64,000 bases of DNA. Origin: Comamonadaceae bacterium (lineage in GTDB: Bacteria > Pseudomonadota > Gammaproteobacteria > Burkholderiales > Burkholderiaceae_C). Position 1 is the stretch's first letter; each line of letters starts with the position of its first letter. The translations under genes were made by a program, and so were the position numbers. The notes beneath the pieces were generated by a model. That model saw only the letters and a list, made by a program, of their open reading frames with translations. It was not told the DNA's origin and made no database searches. Location: NCBI GenBank assembly GCA_009996515.1, contig JAACZV010000009.1:62001-126000 (forward strand), written 5' to 3'. Below are positions 51,948-59,905 of the stretch, one piece after another.

Positions 51948-52661
51948 ATGAACTATCAGCAGCTGATCGATGTCGGGCTGAGCGAAGACTTCGAGAGCTT
52001 TGAGCGCCGGCTGGTCGCGACGGCGGATGCCATGGGTTTTCCGATCATCTCGGGCATGTTGATGCGGGGAGTCCTGCAGGACAGCGGGATGCAGATCACC
52101 ACGTACGGCAATACCCCTGCAGGCTATCTAGAGGCCGCCCGCGACCGTGACGACGCTTTGCGAGACCCAGTCGTGACCCATCTGATGACGCAGACCGTGC
52201 CCGTGGTCTACGACCAGGCCACCTATGTTTCTGCAGGAGCGGGAGAGCTATGGGAAGTTCAGGCGCCGTACGGCTACAAGACTGGAATCGCAGTCAAGTT
52301 GCATTTGCCAGGTGACAGGCATTTCGTGCTCGGCGTAGATCGTGATGAGACGCTGCCCGCTGCAGGTGCGCCCTTGATGCACATGGTGGCCGGCCTTCAA
52401 CTTCTCGCTGCTCATGCACTCACGGCGGCTGACCGACTGCTGAGCCCAAAGCTGAACAAGGGTGACCTGCCCAAGTTGACCAAGCGGGAACTGGACGTGC
52501 TGAGCTGGACGGCGCAGGGCAAGACGGCCTGGGAGGTCAGCGTCATCCTGGGCATGAGCGAGAAGACCGTGAACTTCCATCTGGGCAATGCGATGCGCAA
52601 GCTGGAGGTCACGTCCAAGCACCAGGCGGTGCTCAAGTGCGTGGCGGCTGGAGTTCTCTAG
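51948..52661 (+). CDS. LuxR-family regulator with autoinducer-binding-like domain (solo)
   Basis: This 237-residue protein has an N-terminal autoinducer-binding domain and a C-terminal GerE helix-turn-helix (LTKRELDVLSWTAQGKTAWEVSVILGMSEKTVNFHLGNAMRKL). Aligned by eye to TraR, Asp73 and Pro74 match D70 and P71 and Gly113 matches G113, but Trp57, Tyr61 and Trp85 appear as Tyr60, Ala64 and Tyr88, so the ligand may differ from acyl-homoserine lactones. No luxI is in the window. ATG 51933 is an alternative start. Codon use looks less GC-biased than in its neighbours. Confidence 0.85.
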   Translation: MNYQQLIDVGLSEDFESFERRLVATADAMGFPIISGMLMRGVLQDSGMQITTYGNTPAGYLEAARDRDDALRDPVVTHLMTQTVPVVYDQATYVSAGAGELWEVQAPYGYKTGIAVKLHLPGDRHFVLGVDRDETLPAAGAPLMHMVAGLQLLAAHALTAADRLLSPKLNKGDLPKLTKRELDVLSWTAQGKTAWEVSVILGMSEKTVNFHLGNAMRKLEVTSKHQAVLKCVAAGVL

Positions 52662-52677
52662 GTCTTTAGGCCCAGGA

Positions 52678-52697
52678 ACCTGGCAACCTTGCTAGGT
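52678..52697. promoter_or_regulatory. Lux-box-like dyad downstream of the LuxR gene
   Basis: ACCTGGCAACCTTGCTAGGT is a 20-bp dyad with 8 of 10 symmetric positions and the CT-N12-AG signature of lux/las-type boxes. It lies 17-36 nt after the luxR stop and 68 nt before the next start. It is a good candidate for activation of the downstream ORFs by the neighbouring regulator. No clear -10 element could be assigned. Confidence 0.6.
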
Positions 52698-52764
52698 TTC
52701 TAGGGGGGCGAAAAAAGGGACAGTTCGGTCAAGCGAATTTTTTCCCTTCCCACAGGAGCCCCTC

Positions 52765-52821
52765 ATGTACCTCATCGACCTGATCTACGAAGTCCTCGGC
52801 GTCCCCCGTTTCGGCGGCTGA
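52765..52821 (+). CDS. 18-codon ORF with strong ribosome binding site
   Basis: MYLIDLIYEVLGVPRFGG is encoded after CACAGGAGCCCCTC, an excellent AGGAG at 6-7 nt spacing, and ends in TGA. It may be a short peptide or leader. Alternatively it is the true 5' end of the next gene: the run of five C at 52803-52807 could, by a -1 shift or a one-base indel, join it to a reading frame without stops (FRRLTVNPDRLAEMY) that continues into the alpha-CTD-like ORF. Position between a lux-type dyad and that ORF makes either reading interesting. Confidence 0.5.
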   Translation: MYLIDLIYEVLGVPRFGG

Positions 52822-52847
52822 CCGTCAACCCAGACAGATTGGCCGAG

Positions 52848-53213
52848 ATGTACGCGGCTGCGGATTGCGAGGGTGACCAGCTCCAGAACACGAGCTCCGC
52901 ACCCCAGCTCCCTCCGACAACGTCGCTGCCCCCGGCCCTGATCCCGACTGCATTGCCCAACCGCACAGGCATCGTGTCCATTTCCGCTGAGACCTATGCC
53001 CGGCTGCTGAGCCTCGCCGACCAGGCACCGCTCGAGGCCCTGGCCTTGACGCCGCGCACGCTGGCGCGCGCCAAGACGCTGGGCTACAACCGGATCGGCC
53101 AGATCCGCGGCACGCCGACCAACCGGCTGCTGGCGGACCTGGGGGAAGACCGTGCGGACGAGTTGAAGCGTGCCCTCTACGACTTCGGCATGCGCCAGCA
53201 CGGCAGCGATTGA
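52848..53213 (+). CDS. Small protein with RNA polymerase alpha-CTD-like domain
   Basis: The protein has about 121 residues: a Pro/Thr-rich N-terminal half with no known fold and a C-terminal part (LEALALTPRTLARAKTLGY, then NRIGQI, LLADLGEDRADELKRALYDFGM). This part matches the alpha-CTD pattern of RpoA, including the helix-hairpin-helix LGExRAxELKxxL. Such a domain could bind DNA or activators. The start is uncertain: ATG 52848 and TTG 52839 lack a Shine-Dalgarno sequence, and the true start may be ATG 52765 through a frameshift. A strong terminator follows, supporting a real transcript. Confidence 0.6.
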   Translation: MYAAADCEGDQLQNTSSAPQLPPTTSLPPALIPTALPNRTGIVSISAETYARLLSLADQAPLEALALTPRTLARAKTLGYNRIGQIRGTPTNRLLADLGEDRADELKRALYDFGMRQHGSD

Positions 53214-53244
53214 TGGACTGATCTCGTCCATGAGTTTCCCGAAC

Positions 53245-53273
53245 ACAGGCCGCGTCAGCGGCCTGTCTTTCTT
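53245..53273 (+). terminator. Strong terminator after the alpha-CTD-like gene
   Basis: ACAGGCCGC, loop GTCA, GCGGCCTGT make a perfect 9-bp stem (53245-53266), followed by CTTTCTT. It lies 32 nt after the stop of the alpha-CTD-like gene and before the CAT-family gene, so the LuxR-peptide-alpha-CTD block ends here. Confidence 0.8.
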
Positions 53274-53301
53274 GGGCGCAGCTCATGCGAGCATGTCGCC
53301 C

Positions 53302-53949
53302 ATGCAAGACCGCGAGATTCCCCTTGATGCCTGGCCGCGCCGCGCCGCGCTCGAACACTTCCGCCACATGGCCCAGCCGGCATTCAGCGTCACCGCACCG
53401 GTGGACGTGACCGGCCTGCGCGAGCGCGCCGCCCGCCATGGGGCCACGCCCTGGCTGGCCTACCACCACGCCGCGCTGGAAGCCGCCAACACGATCGACG
53501 CCATGCGCCAGACCCTGGGCGCCGAGGGCTTGGTCGTGCGCGAGTTCGCGGTCATCCACGCCAGCACCACGGTGCTGCGCGACGACGGCAGCTTCGGCAT
53601 CGTCACGCTGCCGCGCGAGCCCTCGCTGGCCGAGTTCGCCGCGCGCGCCCGTCCGAACGTCGAACGCGTGCGCCGGGCCAGCGGCGACCTGTTCGCGGCC
53701 GACGAGCCCGGCGCGGTGCACGAGGAGACGCTGGTGCACATGACGACGCTGCCCTGGCTGGCCTTCACGGCCTTCACCCATGCCCGCGGCCAGGGCGACG
53801 ACCGGCCCAAGCTGGCTTTCGGCCGCTTCACCGAACAGGCCGGCCGGCTGCTGATGCCGGTGGCCGTGGACGTGCACCACGCACTCTGCGACGGCGTGCA
53901 TGTGGGCCGCTTTTTCGAACAGTTGCAGGCCCGGCTGGACGCCATCTAG
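53302..53949 (+). CDS. Chloramphenicol acetyltransferase-family protein
   Basis: This protein of about 215 residues has the CAT-family length and the active-site motif VDVHHALCDGVHVGRFFEQLQ, with catalytic His in HHxxxDG. The N-terminus IPLDAWPRRAALEHFRHM also matches the family. Many chromosomal CAT-like proteins do not confer resistance, so the substrate is unknown. ATG 53302 fits homology. ATG 53293 and 53230 are alternatives. Confidence 0.8.
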   Translation: MQDREIPLDAWPRRAALEHFRHMAQPAFSVTAPVDVTGLRERAARHGATPWLAYHHAALEAANTIDAMRQTLGAEGLVVREFAVIHASTTVLRDDGSFGIVTLPREPSLAEFAARARPNVERVRRASGDLFAADEPGAVHEETLVHMTTLPWLAFTAFTHARGQGDDRPKLAFGRFTEQAGRLLMPVAVDVHHALCDGVHVGRFFEQLQARLDAI

Positions 53950-54050
53950 AACCTGCCACCGTCTCCCCGGCCTCCGCTTTTCTGGGGATGATGGGCGGAG
54001 GTGCCGATGCAAGACTGGCTGCACCGGTCCTTTTTCGTGAGGCTTAGTGC

Positions 54051-55775
54051 ATGAGTCCACCGCGTCAACTGGTGCTGCTGTGCGACGGCACCAACAACAA
54101 CCTCAGCGGCCGCCATTCGGACACCCATGTGGTGCTGCTGGCCGAACTGCTGAGGCTCTTCCCCGACGACGGCCGCCTCGTCTACTACGACCCGGGCGTC
54201 GGCAACCCCGAGCAGCTGCCTGGCACGACCGTGATGGACAAGATCCAGCGCGCACTGGATCGCATCGACGGCCTGGCCTTCGGCCGCGGGCTGTACGACA
54301 ACGTCGCGGAAGGCTATCGCTTCCTGATGTCCAACTGGCAGCCGGGCGACCAGATCTACCTGTTTGGCTTCTCGCGCGGCGCCTTCACGGCGCGCTCCAT
54401 CGGCGGCCTGGTGAATGCCTTCGGCATCATCGACAGTCACCAGGACACGCTGGTCGCTAGCCTGGTGTCGACCTATTTCGCCAAGGCCTCGCCGGAGCGC
54501 AGCGACATCACCCAGCAGGCTGCCCGCCTGTTCGGCCAGGGCCTGACGCCCGAGGCCTGGCCCGCCGTGCATTTCGTCGGCGTCTGGGACACCGTGGCCA
54601 GCGTGGGCCTGCCGCCCTTCGGGCTGAAGATCACCGCCCGCCCCAACCTGGACGACAAGCATTTCCGGCATGTGCGCCAGGCCCTGGCGCTGGACGAGCA
54701 GCGCGCCCAGTTCCTGCCCCGTGCCTACGAGCAGGACGACGGTGCATTCCTGATGAAGAACGGCGAACCGGGCGACATCCAGCAGCGCTGGTTCCGCGGC
54801 TCGCACTGCGACGTGGGCGGCGGCAACGAGTACCCCTACAGCGAGCTGTCCCGGGCGCCCTTCGCCTGGCTGGTGGCCGAGGCCCTGCGGTGCGGCCTGC
54901 GGGTGCCGGTGCCGCCCGGTCACGCGCCCCTGCTGACGGAGCACGACGTGTTCCGCGTGATGCCCGAGCTCGATCCGCCCAAGCCGGCGCGCTTCGCGGC
55001 CCTCATCAACAGCCAGACCCATGCGACGCCGCTGTGGGCGTTGACCGGGCTGAAGGTGCGCGACACCGCGCGCGCTCTCGTGGATGGCCAGCCCAGCAAG
55101 CAGGTGAAGATGGCTGCGCATCCCAGCGTCGCCGACTGGAAGCATGCCTTCCCCGCGCGCACCGCCTGGCGCGAGCGCGGTGGCGATACGGCGTCCTGGC
55201 TCAAGCTGCTGCTGGGCCTGGTGATGGTGGCCGCGCTGATGGTGCTGGCCGGCTGGGCGCAGCTGGAGCCGCAAGGCCTGCTGCCGTCGCTGTCGCGGCT
55301 GGACGAGATCATGGCCGCCAACCAGGACTTCCAGGCCTGGCAGCTGAGTCTTCAGCCCATGGCCGATTGGACCGCGCATGCCGGCGTCTTCGCCCGGCCG
55401 CGCCTGGCCTTGCTGGTGGATGTCGGACTGATCGCCGCCTGGGCCTGGGTGCTGTCGCTGTGGACCTGCCGGGCCTTTGCGCGCCACGCGGGCCTGATCC
55501 AGGTGGGCACGACGCCACCCGCCTGGCTCAATTGCGCGGGCTGGGCCCTGCCCATCGCGGTCGGCGCCGACCTGCTGGAGGACTTGTTCTCCTGGCTGTC
55601 GCTGGCCGGCGCGCAGGCCGCGCCCGAGGCGGTCTGGCTCTGGCTGCCGCGCCTGCTGATGACGACGTCCAGCGCCGTCAAATGGGTGGCGCTGGCCGGT
55701 GTTGCGCTGTTGATCCTGAGCTCAACAACGCGCCGCCATCGTCAGCCGTCCAGGGTCACGATGACCGGTGCGTGA
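54051..55775 (+). CDS. DUF2235 (Tle1-like) alpha/beta-hydrolase with C-terminal membrane helices
   Basis: In this 574-residue protein, residues 5-300 form a DUF2235 hydrolase: LCDGTNNN at the start, the nucleophile elbow GFSRGAFTARSIGGL, VGVWDTVASVG and the late His in WFRGSHCDVGGG. About four hydrophobic helices follow from residue 380 (LGLVMVAALMVLAGWAQL and others). Such proteins include type VI secretion phospholipase effectors (Tle1). No T6SS or immunity gene is visible nearby, so this link is unproven. Its 3' end overlaps convergent xthA by 34 nt. Confidence 0.8.
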   Translation: MSPPRQLVLLCDGTNNNLSGRHSDTHVVLLAELLRLFPDDGRLVYYDPGVGNPEQLPGTTVMDKIQRALDRIDGLAFGRGLYDNVAEGYRFLMSNWQPGDQIYLFGFSRGAFTARSIGGLVNAFGIIDSHQDTLVASLVSTYFAKASPERSDITQQAARLFGQGLTPEAWPAVHFVGVWDTVASVGLPPFGLKITARPNLDDKHFRHVRQALALDEQRAQFLPRAYEQDDGAFLMKNGEPGDIQQRWFRGSHCDVGGGNEYPYSELSRAPFAWLVAEALRCGLRVPVPPGHAPLLTEHDVFRVMPELDPPKPARFAALINSQTHATPLWALTGLKVRDTARALVDGQPSKQVKMAAHPSVADWKHAFPARTAWRERGGDTASWLKLLLGLVMVAALMVLAGWAQLEPQGLLPSLSRLDEIMAANQDFQAWQLSLQPMADWTAHAGVFARPRLALLVDVGLIAAWAWVLSLWTCRAFARHAGLIQVGTTPPAWLNCAGWALPIAVGADLLEDLFSWLSLAGAQAAPEAVWLWLPRLLMTTSSAVKWVALAGVALLILSSTTRRHRQPSRVTMTGA

Positions 55776-56512
55776 TCGCTGGGCCGCTCGTTCTTGCGCG
55801 GCAGCTTGTCGATCTCGCAGGCCGTCACGCGGGGCTTGAGTGCCGCGCTGACGAGGATGTGGTCGATGCGCAGGCCCTGGTTCTTGCGGAAGGCCAGGTT
55901 GCGGTAGTCCCACCAGCTCCAGCTCTTGGGCGGCTGCTCGAAGAGGCGGAAGGCGTCGGTCAGGCCCAGGCCCAGCAGCTGCTGGAAATGCTCGCGCTCC
56001 TCGGGCGTGCAGTGGATCTGGCCGGCCCAGGCGACCGGGTCGTAGACGTCGCGGTCCTCGGGGGCGATGTTGAAGTCGCCCATCAGCACCAGCTCGGGAT
56101 GGCGCTTCATCTCCTCGGCCAGCCAGCCGCGCAGGCCGGTCAGCCAGTTCATCTTGTAGGTGAACTTGTCGCTGTCGGGCGCCTGGCCGTTGGGGAAATA
56201 GCCGCCGATGACGCGCACGCCGCCCACGGTGCCGGCGATGACGCGGGCCTGATCGTCGGCGAAGCCGGTGATGTTCTTGACGACGTCCGTCGCCGGCTCG
56301 CGGCTGATCAGCGCCACGCCGTTGTAGGTCTTCTGGCCGAACCACTGCACCTGCCAGCCGGCGGCACCGAAATCGGCGGTGGGGAACTTGTCGTCGGTGA
56401 GCTTGGTTTCCTGCAGCACCAGCGCATCGACCGGGTGGGCGGCCAGCCAGTCCAGCACCTGGGGCAGGCGCACGGCGAGGGAGTTGACGTTCCAGGTGGC
56501 GAACTTTTTCAT
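55742..56512 (-). CDS. xthA: Exodeoxyribonuclease III
   Basis: This 256-residue EEP-family AP endonuclease/3' exonuclease starts MKKFATWNVNSL. It has LVLQETKL, GYFPNG, GDFNIAPEDRDVYDP and a final SDHAPVIVTL, the complete catalytic set. ATG 56512 is chosen by the family start, and the 10-codon upstream extension is rejected. Confidence 0.93.
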   Translation of the reverse strand: MKKFATWNVNSLAVRLPQVLDWLAAHPVDALVLQETKLTDDKFPTADFGAAGWQVQWFGQKTYNGVALISREPATDVVKNITGFADDQARVIAGTVGGVRVIGGYFPNGQAPDSDKFTYKMNWLTGLRGWLAEEMKRHPELVLMGDFNIAPEDRDVYDPVAWAGQIHCTPEEREHFQQLLGLGLTDAFRLFEQPPKSWSWWDYRNLAFRKNQGLRIDHILVSAALKPRVTACEIDKLPRKNERPSDHAPVIVTLDG

Positions 56513-56581
56513 CACGACGGTCTCAATGCAGTTGGCGCGCATTGTGACCGGCGCGTGGCCGGCCTCGCCGGCTTGCCGCGC

Positions 56582-57349
56582 TCAGCGGCAGGTGTAGCCG
56601 CCGTCCACGACCAGCTCGCTGCCGGTGACGAACTTGCTTTCGTCGCTGGCCAGGTAGACGCAGGCCCAGCCGATGTCGTCGGGCTCGCCCATGTGGCCCA
56701 GCGGATGCAGGGCGGCGGTGGCGGCCCTGGCCGCGGCCGGGTCGGCCTGGGTCTTCAGGAAGCCGTCGACCATGGGCGTCCAGATGAAGCCGGGATGCAC
56801 GCTGTTCACGCGGATGCGGTCGGCGGCGTACAGCAGCGCGTCGGTCTTGGTCATCATGCGCACGGCGCCCTTGCTGGCGTGATAGGGCGGCACGTCCGCG
56901 CCGCCGACCAGGCCGTAGATGCTGGACAGGTTGACGATGCTGCCCCCGCCGGCCTCGCGCATCTGCGCGATGACGTGCTTGGTGCCCAGGAACACGCCGC
57001 GCACATTGACCGCCTGCACGCGCTCGAACTCCTCCACGCTGAGCTCGTGCGTGGGCTTGTTGGGCCCGGCGATGCCGGCATTGTTGATGAGTGCCGTGAT
57101 CGGCCCGAAGCGCTGCCGCACCTCGGCAAACACGCGGCCGACCTGCGCCTCGTCGCTAACGTCCAGATGCCAGTAGGCGGCCTGGCCGCCGCGCTCGCGT
57201 ATCGCCGCGACGACCGCCTCGCCGCGGCCGTCGTCGAGGTCGGTCACCGCCACGCGGGCGCCCTCGCTGGCTATCAGCCGGCTGATCGCCTCGCCGATGC
57301 CCATGGCGCCGCCGGTGACCAGGGCCACCTTGTCCTTGAGCCTGTCCAT
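56582..57349 (-). CDS. Short-chain dehydrogenase/reductase (first of two)
   Basis: This 255-residue classical SDR has a nucleotide-binding TGGAMGIGEA, NNAG, the catalytic Ser in NLSS and YHASKGAV (Tyr-x3-Lys). Asp in VTDLDD suggests NAD preference. The end GSELVVDGGYTCR is typical. ATG 57349 has AGGAGA upstream. The substrate is unknown, with a sugar or hydroxy acid dehydrogenase plausible given the neighbouring sugar genes. Confidence 0.88.
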   Translation of the reverse strand: MDRLKDKVALVTGGAMGIGEAISRLIASEGARVAVTDLDDGRGEAVVAAIRERGGQAAYWHLDVSDEAQVGRVFAEVRQRFGPITALINNAGIAGPNKPTHELSVEEFERVQAVNVRGVFLGTKHVIAQMREAGGGSIVNLSSIYGLVGGADVPPYHASKGAVRMMTKTDALLYAADRIRVNSVHPGFIWTPMVDGFLKTQADPAAARAATAALHPLGHMGEPDDIGWACVYLASDESKFVTGSELVVDGGYTCR

Positions 57350-57455
57350 GCCGATCTCCTCAACGATGCCGCCCCGCACGGGGTGGCTGGTCGCACTGTC
57401 GCGCCGGCTCTCGCTGAGCGGGTTGAGATCGATCAAGTCGCGCGCATTCGGGCCG

Positions 57456-58877
57456 TCAGGGCCCGGCCTCGGCCGAGGTGTCGCAGTCCAGACAGGTCTC
57501 GATGGGCGGCGGCGGCAGGTGCAGGTCGTTGCCGAGCTGGCGCAGGGCCGTGCGCAGGCCTTCCTCGATGACCGGGTGATAGAAGGGGCAGTCCAGCATC
57601 TGCTGCACGGTGTCGCCGCGCTGCACGCTCCAGGCCAGCAGATGGCCCAGGTGTTCGGCCGCCGGGCCGATCATCTCGGCGCCCAGCAGCCGGCCCGTGC
57701 CGCGCTCGGCATAGACGTGCAGGCCGCCGCGGTTGACGAGCATCACGCGGCTGCGCCCCTGGTCGGCGAAGCTGACGCGGCCGGTGTCGAAGCCGCGCCC
57801 CGCGGCGACGAGCTCCGCGTGGCTGGCGCCGGCGATGGCGATCTGCGGCTCGCTGAAGACGATGGCCAGCGGCGCGCGGCGCGGACGATGGTGGACGTCG
57901 GGCCAGCGCGCCGCGTTGTCGCCGGCGATGCGGCCGGCGTCGGCGGCCTCGTGCAGCAGCGGCCGGTCGCTGCTGACGTCGCCGGCGATGAACACCGGCG
58001 AGTCGCCCCACTGGCCGGTGTGGCGGTCGATCAGCGGGTGGCCGCGGGCATCGCGCGGCAGGCCCAGGGCCTCCAGCCCCAGTCCATCGAGATTGGGCTG
58101 GCGGCCGGCCGTGCAGAGCAGCGCGTCGAAGCGTTCGCCGCCAAGGACGACTTCGTCTCCGTCCAGCGCCGGCTCCAGCGCGCCGGCCTGCAGCGTCAGC
58201 GGCAGCTCCTGGGCAAACAGCTGGCGGGCCAGCAGCTGCAGCTCGGGGTCGGTCAGCGGCCCGACGCGCTCGCCGCGGGCGAACAGGCGCACGCGCACGC
58301 CCAGCTTGTGCAAGGCCAGGGCCAGCTCCAGCCCGATGACGCCGGCCCCGACGACGGCCAGCGAGCGCGGCAGATCGTCCCAGTCGAAGACATCGTCGTT
58401 GACGAGCAGCCGCTCGCCCAGGCGCTCGCGCCAGCCCGCCGGCACGACCGGCCGCGAGCCGGTGGCGATGACGACGCCGCGGGCCTCGACGCGCTGGCCG
58501 TCGACGTCCAGCGCGCCCGGGCCGGTGAAGCGTGCGCGGCCCAAGAGCCGGGTCGCCTCGGGCCAGCCGTTGACGGTGTCCAGCACGAAGCCGACGAAGC
58601 GGTCGCGCTCGCTGCGCACGCGCTGCATGACGGCGCGGCCGTCGATGCGGGGGGCCGCTGCCCGCACGCCGAAGCGATGGGCCTCGCGCACGGACTGGGC
58701 GGCCTCGGCCGCGGCGATCAGCAGCTTGCTGGGCATGCAGCCGACGCGGGCGCAGGTCGTGCCGTAATGGGCCGCCTCGATGAGCAGCACGCGGTCGGTG
58801 TGCACCCGCGCGGCACGGTAGGCCGCCATGCCGGCGGAGCCCGCGCCGATGATGGCCACGTCGCAGGAGAGGGTCAT
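57456..58877 (-). CDS. Dihydrolipoamide dehydrogenase-like flavoprotein
   Basis: This 473-residue pyridine nucleotide-disulfide oxidoreductase has FAD site IIGAGSAGMAAYRAA, the redox pair in TTCARVGCMPSKLL, NAD site VVGAGVIGLELALAL and C-terminal CPFYHPVIEEGL with the His-Glu dyad partner. It is related to Lpd or MerA-like enzymes, but no 2-oxoacid dehydrogenase genes are adjacent, so its partner is unknown. ATG 58877 fits the FAD motif. Confidence 0.86.
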   Translation of the reverse strand: MTLSCDVAIIGAGSAGMAAYRAARVHTDRVLLIEAAHYGTTCARVGCMPSKLLIAAAEAAQSVREAHRFGVRAAAPRIDGRAVMQRVRSERDRFVGFVLDTVNGWPEATRLLGRARFTGPGALDVDGQRVEARGVVIATGSRPVVPAGWRERLGERLLVNDDVFDWDDLPRSLAVVGAGVIGLELALALHKLGVRVRLFARGERVGPLTDPELQLLARQLFAQELPLTLQAGALEPALDGDEVVLGGERFDALLCTAGRQPNLDGLGLEALGLPRDARGHPLIDRHTGQWGDSPVFIAGDVSSDRPLLHEAADAGRIAGDNAARWPDVHHRPRRAPLAIVFSEPQIAIAGASHAELVAAGRGFDTGRVSFADQGRSRVMLVNRGGLHVYAERGTGRLLGAEMIGPAAEHLGHLLAWSVQRGDTVQQMLDCPFYHPVIEEGLRTALRQLGNDLHLPPPPIETCLDCDTSAEAGP

Positions 58878-58933
58878 GACAGCATCCTGAGGACTGGGTT
58901 GCCTAGGATAGCCCCCGGGGTCGACGCCCGTTC

Positions 58934-59887
58934 TCAACGCCCGTTGAGAGGGCGTCGCGCCGCCTCCTCGCGCAGGCAGTGCAGCATCAGCTCGGCGCCG
59001 GGCGAGAGCTGGTGGCCGCGGCGGGTCACGATGCCGTAGACGTCCATGCGCAGGCCCAGATCGAAGCCCAGCACCTCCAGCAGGCCGGTCGCCAGATAGG
59101 GCTTGACCAGTTCCACGGGCAGGGCCGAGACCATGTCAGACTGGCCCAGCAGGCTGGTGATGACGGGCAGGGACAGCGTCTCCACCGTCTGCTGCGGCTG
59201 GCCCAGGCCGGCCGACAGGAACAGGGCGGTCAGGCGGTCGCGCAGGATGCTGCCGCCGGGAGGCAGGATCCAGCTCTGGCCGGCCAGCTCCGCCAGGCTG
59301 AGGTCATCACGCCCGGCCAGCGGATGGCCGGCGCGCACGACCAGGCAATGGGGCTCGTCGGTCAGCGGCTCGAAGCTGAGCTGGGCGGCGGACTCGCTGT
59401 CCAGCACGCGGCCGATCACCAGGTCCAGCTCGCCGTTCTGCAGGTGCTGGATGAGGAGCTTGCTGGTGTCCACCGACACGGCCACGTGCACGCGCGGCTG
59501 GCGGGCCTTCAGCAGCGTAATGGCCGCGGGCAGCAGCGTCGTCGAGGGCGTCAGCACCGCGCCCACGGACACCCGGCCCGACAGCCCGGACAGCAGCTCC
59601 ATGACCTCCTGGTGGCCCGCGTCCAGTTCGGCCAGCGCCGCACCGGCGCGGCGGATCATGACCTCGCCATACCAGGTCGGCGCCACGCCGCGCGGCAGGC
59701 GCTCGAACAGCTTGACGCCCAGCGCGTGCTCCAGGTCGGACAGAAGCTTGGACGCGGCCGGCTGGGTCAGGTGGGCGGCCTGCGCGGCATGCAGGATGGA
59801 GCCGTGCCGCCCCAGCTCCACCAGCAGCACGAGCTGGCGGGTCTTGAGGTGGGAGCGGACGAATCGATCCGAGCGCGGGTCGGTCAT
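58934..59887 (-). CDS. LysR-family regulator, GbpR-like
   Basis: This 317-residue LysR protein has an N-terminal HTH (LVELGRHGSILHAAQAAHLTQPAASKLLSDLEHALGVKLFERLPRGVAPT) and a substrate-binding domain. The early segment and HTH match GbpR-type regulators of sugar-binding protein genes. It lies next to the AraFGH-like transporter and the SDR gene, all on the minus strand, and probably responds to the imported sugar. Confidence 0.86.
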   Translation of the reverse strand: MTDPRSDRFVRSHLKTRQLVLLVELGRHGSILHAAQAAHLTQPAASKLLSDLEHALGVKLFERLPRGVAPTWYGEVMIRRAGAALAELDAGHQEVMELLSGLSGRVSVGAVLTPSTTLLPAAITLLKARQPRVHVAVSVDTSKLLIQHLQNGELDLVIGRVLDSESAAQLSFEPLTDEPHCLVVRAGHPLAGRDDLSLAELAGQSWILPPGGSILRDRLTALFLSAGLGQPQQTVETLSLPVITSLLGQSDMVSALPVELVKPYLATGLLEVLGFDLGLRMDVYGIVTRRGHQLSPGAELMLHCLREEAARRPLNGR

Positions 59888-59905
59888 GCGTGGTGTCTGC
59901 TGGCG

